From Thermodesulfovibrio sp. (GTDB lineage Bacteria; Nitrospirota; Thermodesulfovibrionia; Thermodesulfovibrionales; Thermodesulfovibrionaceae), in contig JAOAGU010000029.1 in assembly GCA_026415595.1 (NCBI GenBank), positions 248 through 12,161 of the forward strand: a DNA stretch of 11,914 nucleotides, given 5' to 3'. The notes below the pieces were generated by a model. That model did no database searches and was not told the DNA's origin. It was given only the letters and a program-made list of their open reading frames with translations. The position numbers and the translations under genes are program-made. Within the stretch, counting starts at the first letter, position 1, and each line of letters opens with the position of its first letter. This document shows positions 7,590-11,914 of the stretch, piece after piece.

Positions 7590-8985
7590 TTACAGCGTAG
7601 CCATAATTGATGATGAAAAGGAATCCCTTTATACTTACTCTCTAATTCTAAAACAAGCAGGAATAAAAGATATTGTTTTAATTGAAGATGCGAGGGAACT
7701 TCCTGTAGTGTTAAAGGAAAGGTCTTTTTCTGTAATTCTTCTTGATTTGTCTATGCCTCATATTTCAGGATTCGAGTTACTTAAGTATTTGACCGTGGAA
7801 TATCCAGAGCTCCCAGTAATTATAATAACAGCTATAAAAGAAATAGACACAGCAGTAGAGTGCATCAAGATAGGAGCCTGTGACTATCTTGCAAAGCCTG
7901 TTGAAAAAAATAAGCTCATCTCTTCTATAAAAAATGCCTTAGAGATGAATAGATTGAAGGAAGAAATTATAGGATTAAAATATAGACTAATTGAAGACAC
8001 ATTACAAAATGAACAAGCTTTTTCAGCTATTATTACTGTTAATCAGAAAATGAGAGGAATATTCAAATACATAGAAGTAATATCAAAAACTGATCAGCCT
8101 GTTTTAATTACAGGAGAGACCGGAACAGGAAAAGAGCTTATTGCAAGGGCTATCCATAATATAAGTGGTAGACAAGGTGATTTTGTAGCAGTAAATGTAG
8201 CCGGACTTGATGATACAATGTTTTCAGACACTCTCTTCGGGCACAGAAAAGGAGCATTTACAGGAGCAATTTCAAATAGAGAAGGTTTGATTGCTCGAGC
8301 TAAGAGAGGCACTCTTTTTCTTGATGAAATAGGTGACCTTACTGAAGCATCCCAACTAAAACTTTTAAGAGTACTTCAGGAGAGAGTTTACTATTCTCTT
8401 GGTTCAGATATTCCTAAGAATACAGATGCTCGTATAATAGTTGCAACAAATCAAGATATTCAGGAAATGGTTACAAAGGGAAAATTCAGAAAGGACTTAT
8501 TTTTCAGACTAAAGGCTCATCATGTTCATTTACCACCTTTAAGGGAAAGAAAGGATGACATACCTGTCTTGCTTGACCATTTTATTACAGAAGCAGCTAT
8601 ATCCTTGGGAAAAAAGCCTCCAAAATATCCTGAAGAATTGATAATACTGTTGACTAACTATATTTTCCCTGGTAATGTCAGAGAATTAAAAATGATAGTT
8701 TATGATGCAGTAGCACGATGCACATCTCCTGTTTTGTCTTTGGAAATTTTTAAAGATATGATAGATATAAGTAATGTCATTGATAGAGAGTTTAAAGGTG
8801 AAATAATTAAATTCTATATTCAGATGAGATTTCCCGATAAACTCCCTACACTTAAAGAAATGGAACAATTGCTTATTAATGAAGCTCTAAGAAGAGCAAA
8901 GGGAAACCAGGGTATCGCAGCTTCAATGCTTGGCATTACAAGGCAGGCATTAAATAAAAGACTTCAAAAAACCAAAAACCCTTGA
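7561..8985 (+). CDS. Sigma-54-dependent response regulator, NtrC family
   Basis: The 474-residue product has the complete three-domain layout. The receiver (about 12-125) has D17-D18, the phospho-acceptor D62, T90 and K112. The AAA+ sigma-54 activation domain (about 155-395) has Walker A G-E-T-G-T-G-K-E at 185-192, the sigma-54-contacting G-A-F-T-G-A loop at 231-236, Walker B with D255-E256 in F-L-D-E-I-G-D, and F-R-x-D-L-F-F-R-L with L-P-P-L-R-E-R. A Fis-type helix-turn-helix near the end (A-x-M-L-G-I-T-R-Q-A-L-N-K-R-L) binds DNA. The start is uncertain: ATG at 7561 overlaps the kinase by 29 bases, while ATG at 7576 (Met6) would overlap by 14. Neither has a good Shine-Dalgarno sequence, so coupling is likely. 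It is the last gene before a sigma-54-type promoter 86 bases downstream, which makes the formate dehydrogenase gene its likely target. Confidence 0.96.
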   Translation: MSLFNMENFNYSVAIIDDEKESLYTYSLILKQAGIKDIVLIEDARELPVVLKERSFSVILLDLSMPHISGFELLKYLTVEYPELPVIIITAIKEIDTAVECIKIGACDYLAKPVEKNKLISSIKNALEMNRLKEEIIGLKYRLIEDTLQNEQAFSAIITVNQKMRGIFKYIEVISKTDQPVLITGETGTGKELIARAIHNISGRQGDFVAVNVAGLDDTMFSDTLFGHRKGAFTGAISNREGLIARAKRGTLFLDEIGDLTEASQLKLLRVLQERVYYSLGSDIPKNTDARIIVATNQDIQEMVTKGKFRKDLFFRLKAHHVHLPPLRERKDDIPVLLDHFITEAAISLGKKPPKYPEELIILLTNYIFPGNVRELKMIVYDAVARCTSPVLSLEIFKDMIDISNVIDREFKGEIIKFYIQMRFPDKLPTLKEMEQLLINEALRRAKGNQGIAASMLGITRQALNKRLQKTKNP

Positions 8986-9009
8986 AAATAATTTTTACAT
9001 ATATCCAAT

Positions 9010-9028
9010 GTAGCAAAAAAAATTGCAC
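9010..9028. promoter_or_regulatory. Candidate activator-binding inverted repeat upstream of the sigma-54 promoter
   Basis: GT(A)GCAA and TTGCAC are separated by six A's; the left arm has one extra A. The centre lies about 78 bases before the predicted transcription start at about 9097, a typical distance for an NtrC-type enhancer. The repeat is short and sits in A-rich DNA, so it may be chance. Confidence 0.3.
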
Positions 9029-9070
9029 CCCTACGAATTTAAAATCCATTGAATAATCTGCAAAATACTA

Positions 9071-9086
9071 TGGCATGATAATTGAA
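9071..9086 (+). promoter_or_regulatory. Sigma-54 (-24/-12) promoter for the formate dehydrogenase gene
   Basis: The bases TGGCATG-ATAA-TTGAA match the consensus TGGCACG-N4-TTGCA at 10 of the 12 specified positions, with the correct GG-N10 spacing. The weak point is A instead of C in the normally conserved GC at -12. Transcription should start near 9097. The preceding gene encodes a sigma-54 activator, which strengthens the call. No competing sigma-70 promoter with acceptable spacing is evident. Confidence 0.65.
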
Positions 9087-9103
9087 TATTAAATTATAGA
9101 TGA

Positions 9104-9156
9104 ACCGATTAAATCTTTCATACAGCCCCCTAAGAAGTTTAATCGGTAGACAGGGG
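9104..9156 (+). ncRNA. Structured leader RNA: long hairpin with possible pseudoknot (riboswitch-like candidate)
   Basis: ACCGATTAAA (9104-9113) and TTTAATCGGT (9138-9147) form a perfect 10-bp stem, extendable by CTT/AAG (9115-9117 with 9135-9137) past a bulged T. The 17-base apical loop holds five C's (9126-9130). GGGG at 9153-9156, five bases after the stem, can pair with the loop to form a pseudoknot. The loop segment 9128-9135 can alternatively pair with 9161-9168 (seven of eight positions, one G-U), which is the 5' arm of the terminator. Both alternatives compete with the terminator, as expected of an attenuator. The five-base linker makes the pseudoknot geometrically tight. I do not recognise a known class. 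Molybdenum- or tungsten-cofactor (Moco-type) RNAs would be the obvious comparison given the downstream gene. Confidence 0.55.
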
Positions 9157-9194
9157 ATGCTCTTGAGGTATGAAACCTTAAGGCATCCTTTTTT
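9155..9194 (+). terminator. Intrinsic terminator in the formate dehydrogenase leader
   Basis: GGATGC (9155-9160) pairs with GCATCC (9183-9188), and CTTGAGGT (9162-9169) pairs with ACCTTAAG (9175-9182, one G-U), around an ATGAA loop with one bulged T. The 14-bp stem is followed directly by TTTTTT (9189-9194). It lies downstream of the promoter and only 16 bases before the Shine-Dalgarno sequence. Transcripts must therefore read through it to express the gene. It may also stop read-through from the upstream operon, which has no obvious terminator of its own after 8985. Confidence 0.85.
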
Positions 9195-9210
9195 ATTTAA
9201 AAAATTCAAA

Positions 9211-9220
9211 AAGGAGGAGG
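9211..9220 (+). promoter_or_regulatory. Strong ribosome binding site of the formate dehydrogenase gene
   Basis: AAGGAGGAGG sits four to nine bases before the ATG at 9225 and fixes that start, which is also the one giving an intact Tat signal. It is the strongest Shine-Dalgarno sequence in the window. Confidence 0.9.
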
Positions 9221-9224
9221 TTAT

Positions 9225-11914
9225 ATGGAGCTTACAAGACGAAGTTTCTTGAAAATCTCCACAGGTGCTCTTCTTCTTAGCTCTCTGGGGCTTAATCTTG
9301 AGCCCGCAAGGGCGTATGCTTCTGAGCTAAGAACAAAGGGTGCTAAAGAGACAACAACAATCTGTCCCTATTGTTCAGTTGGCTGTAGTATCATTGTTTC
9401 AGTTAAGGATGGGAAGGTCATTAACACAGAAGGTGACCCTGATAGCCCAATCAATGAAGGAACGCTTTGCCCCAAGGGTGCATCAATTTATCAGATAGCA
9501 AACAACCCTTACAGAGTGACAGAGCCAATGTATCGTGCACCTGGGGCAACTCAGTGGAAGAAAGTATCTTGGGAAGAGGCTTTAAACAAGATTGCAAAGC
9601 TTGTTAAAAAGACAAGGGATCAGTATTTCATTTCAAAAAATGAGAAAGGGCAACTTGTAAACAGAGTTGATGCAATTGCTCATGTTGGTTCTGCAGCATT
9701 AGATGTGGAAGAGTGCTACATACTTCAGAAATTAATGCGTTCATGGGGGCTTGTCTATATTGAACATCAAGCCCGAATATGACACGCTCCTACTGTACCG
9801 GCTCTGGGAGAGTCGTTTGGCAGAGGAGTAATGACAAACCAATACAATGACCTAAAAAATGCAGATGTAATTTTAGCAATGGGAGGTAATCCTGCGGAGA
9901 ATCATCCTGTTGCCATGAAATGGATAATGAAAGCGAAGGAACAAAGAGGTGCAAAGCTTGTTGTTGTTGACCCAAAGTTTACAAGAACTGCAGCAAGAGC
10001 AGACCTATATGTTCCAATGCGTCCAGGAACAGACATAGTTTTTCTTGGTGGCTTAATTAAATATATTATAGATAACAATCTCTACTTCAAAGACTATGTT
10101 GTCAATTATACTGATGCTTCTTTCCTTGTAGACACTAATTTTAAACTTCCTGATGAGCTTGATGGAGTTTTTTCTGGTTATGATGAAAAGACAAGAAAAT
10201 ATGACCGTTCAACCTGGAAATATCAAGTTGATGAAAATGGCATTCCCAAAAAGGATCCAACACTTCAGAATCCTAATTGTGTATTTCAACTTCTCAAGAG
10301 GCATTACTCAAGATATACAATTGATACAGTATCAAACATATGTGGTTCACCAAAGGACAAAGTTGAAGAGTGTTATAAAATAATTGCTGCCACAGGTAAA
10401 CCAGACAAAGTTGCAACAGTCTGCTATGCTATGGGATGGACACAGCATACAGTGGGAGTCCAGAACATTAGAGCTTTTGCAATCGTTCAGCTTCTGCTTG
10501 GAAACATTGGGATGGCAGGCGGTGGTGTGAATGCTCTTAGAGGTGAGTCAAATGTTCAGGGTTCTACTGACCAAGGATTATTATTCCACATTCTTACAGG
10601 ATACAATCCAACACCTGTAGCAAGTGATGTGGACTTGAAAAAATATATTGAAAAATATACACCTACTACAAAAGAGCCTAAGAGTGTAAACTGGTTGTCT
10701 AACAGACCGAAGTATATTGTAAGTTATTTGAAGGCAATATATGGAGACCATGCAACAAAAGATAGTGACTTCTGTTATAGTTTCTTACCTAAGAGAGACG
10801 ATGGACAGTCTTGTTCTTGGCTTGAAATATTTGATGAGATGTATAAAGGAAAAATAAAGGGATTTTTTGCCTGGGGGCAAAATCCAGCTTGCTCAAGTGG
10901 AAATGCAGGAAAGGTAAGAAATGCTCTTGCCAAACTTGATTGGCTTGTATGTGTGAATCTCTGGGATAATGAAACAGCTTCTTTTTGGCGCGGTCCTGGT
11001 ATGAATCCTAAAAAGATAAAAACCGAAGTATTTATGCTTCCTGCAGCATCTTCAGTTGAAAAAGAGGGATGTGTCACAAACTCTGGTAGAATTGTTCAAT
11101 GGAGATATAAAGCCGTAAATCCGCCTGGGAAGGCGATGCCTGATGCAGAGATAATTAATGAGCTATACTTCAGAGTTAAAAAACTCTATGAGAAAGAAAA
11201 AGGAGCTTTTCCTGAGCCAGTATTAAAGCTTACTTGGGATTATGGTGAAAAGGACAAAAATGGAAAGATAAAGCGTATGGATATTGAAAAAATTTCAAAG
11301 GAGATGAATGGATACTTTACAGCTGATATTGTAGAGCATCCTACTGACAAGAAATCATACAAGAAAGGACAGCAAGTACCAAGCTTTGTTCTACTTAGAG
11401 ATGATGGAACAACTGCCTGTGGAAACTGGGTATACTGTGGAAGCCATACAGACGCTGGAAACATGAAGAAAAGAAGAGGTAAAGAGGACCCCACTGGTTT
11501 AGGACTATTCCCTAACTGGGCATGGGCGTGGCCACTAAACAGAAGAATAGTTTATAATCGTGCAAGCGTTGACCCTCAAGGTAATCCTTGGGATCCTAAA
11601 AGACCTGTACTTAGATGGGATTCTCAAGAGAAAAAATGGATTGGAGATGTTCCAGACGGACCAGCACCACCTCTTGCACTTGAAGGTGGAAGGCTGCCCT
11701 TCATAATGCTTCCTCTTGGTGTAGGGAAAATGTTTGGTAATGGACTTGGAGATGGACCTTTCCCAGTTCATTATGAAGCCCTTGAGTGCCCATTTCAAGA
11801 AAATCCTCTCTATAAGAAACATAGAATTAATCCTACGGTAAAACTTTTTGGCACTGACGCAGATGCCTTTGTTTTCTGTGATACAAGATATCCCTATATA
11901 GGAACCACTTATAG
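9225..11914 (+). CDS. fdnG: Formate dehydrogenase large subunit, selenocysteine-containing, Tat-exported (3' end cut by the window)
   Basis: This is the catalytic molybdopterin subunit that oxidises formate to CO2. The start carries a Tat signal, T-R-R-S-F-L-K at 4-10 with a hydrophobic stretch and probable cleavage near 32, so the enzyme works outside the cytoplasmic membrane. A [4Fe-4S] site follows (C47, C50, C54, C82). The in-frame TGA at 9780-9782 is codon 186, placed as in E. coli FdnG within A-R-x-U-H-x-P-T, so it is selenocysteine with adjacent H187. The frame then stays open for 710 codons to the window end. Later landmarks are G-G-N-P-A-E-N-H-P, A-L-R-G-E-S-N-V-Q-G with catalytic-type R439, T-N-S-G-R and W-A-W-P-L-N-R-R-I-x-Y-N-R-A-S. 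These place it in the FdnG/FdoG branch, about 1015 residues in E. coli. Here 896 codons are seen, so most of the C-terminal domain is missing. Partner FeS and cytochrome subunits would lie beyond the window. Confidence 0.96.
9780..9813 (+). other. Selenocysteine UGA codon with candidate bacterial SECIS hairpin
   Basis: The UGA at 9780-9782 is followed by a possible stem of 9792-9799 with 9806-9813. It has six pairs: A-U, C-G, U-A, U-A, C-G and C-G. Two purine-purine mismatches interrupt it. The apical loop is GGCUCU (9800-9805). In E. coli fdhF the SECIS loop also starts with GG and contains a U, at a similar distance from the UGA. The recoding itself is near certain from the protein; this exact fold is less sure, since an alternative CUCCU/GGGAG pairing (9787-9791 with 9806-9810) also exists. 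Confidence 0.7.

Noticed and set aside
9011..9026. A second -24/-12 promoter (TAGCA...TTGCA)
   Set aside because: It has AG instead of GG at -24 and 11 bases instead of 10 before GC; the spacing is wrong for sigma-54.
8986..9034. A terminator right after the response regulator gene
   Set aside because: The only hairpin possible (GTAG...CTAC) is weak with a large internal loop and is not followed by a T-run.
9049..9088. A sigma-70 promoter, or a functional ATTGAATA direct repeat (9048-9055 and 9081-9088)
   Set aside because: No -10 hexamer lies 16-18 bases after TTGAAT, and an eight-base AT-rich repeat is expected by chance here.
9780..9782. TGA as a true stop making fdnG a pseudogene
   Set aside because: The same frame stays open to the window end with full FdnG similarity, and the TGA sits exactly at the known selenocysteine position.
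10153..10383. A 76-codon + strand open frame inside fdnG
   Set aside because: It is in a different frame from the well-supported formate dehydrogenase and resembles nothing; it is a shadow.
10775..11822. Three reverse-strand open frames within the fdnG region
   Set aside because: They lie opposite a conserved coding sequence, lack ribosome sites and have no recognisable domains.

Overview
The window is AT-rich, densely coding bacterial DNA. All supported genes are on the + strand and no RNA genes, transposons or CRISPR arrays are visible. The features suggest a Gram-negative anaerobe: a periplasmic MlaC-type lipid carrier, a Tat-exported selenocysteine formate dehydrogenase, and an NtrC-type sigma-54 activator. 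Codon use and protein style are compatible with a thermophilic Nitrospirota such as Thermodesulfovibrio. That placement is an impression from sequence style, not a search result.

Positions 1-8985 look like one long co-directional gene string with almost no intergenic space. In order it holds the tail of a TolC-like outer membrane protein gene, mlaC (phospholipid transport), a small receiver-domain protein, valS (valyl-tRNA synthetase), a membrane-anchored protein made of 15-residue repeats, nadC (NAD synthesis), purM (purine synthesis), a soluble PAS histidine kinase, and its probable partner, a sigma-54-dependent response regulator. Most junctions overlap or are a few bases apart (TAATG, ATGA, or 8-29 base overlaps), which implies translational coupling. 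Housekeeping and signalling genes therefore appear to be co-transcribed.

Positions 8986-9224 are the only real intergenic region, and it is rich in signals. In order it holds an imperfect inverted repeat that could be an activator site, a near-consensus -24/-12 (sigma-54) promoter, a leader RNA with a 10-bp perfect stem and a C-rich loop that can pair with downstream G's, a strong intrinsic terminator hairpin with a T-run, and a strong Shine-Dalgarno sequence. Any transcript reaching the next gene must pass the terminator. The arrangement therefore looks like initiation control by sigma-54 followed by attenuation or riboswitch-like control. No ligand can be named from sequence alone.

Positions 9225-11914 encode the large subunit of an FdnG/FdoG-type formate dehydrogenase. 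An in-frame TGA at 9780-9782 is read as selenocysteine (residue 186), and a plausible SECIS hairpin follows it immediately. The gene runs off the window end and lacks roughly its last hundred residues. The simplest model is that the kinase/regulator pair activates the sigma-54 promoter of the formate dehydrogenase operon, with the leader RNA adding a second check, perhaps of cofactor or metal supply. This link rests on proximity and promoter type and is inference.
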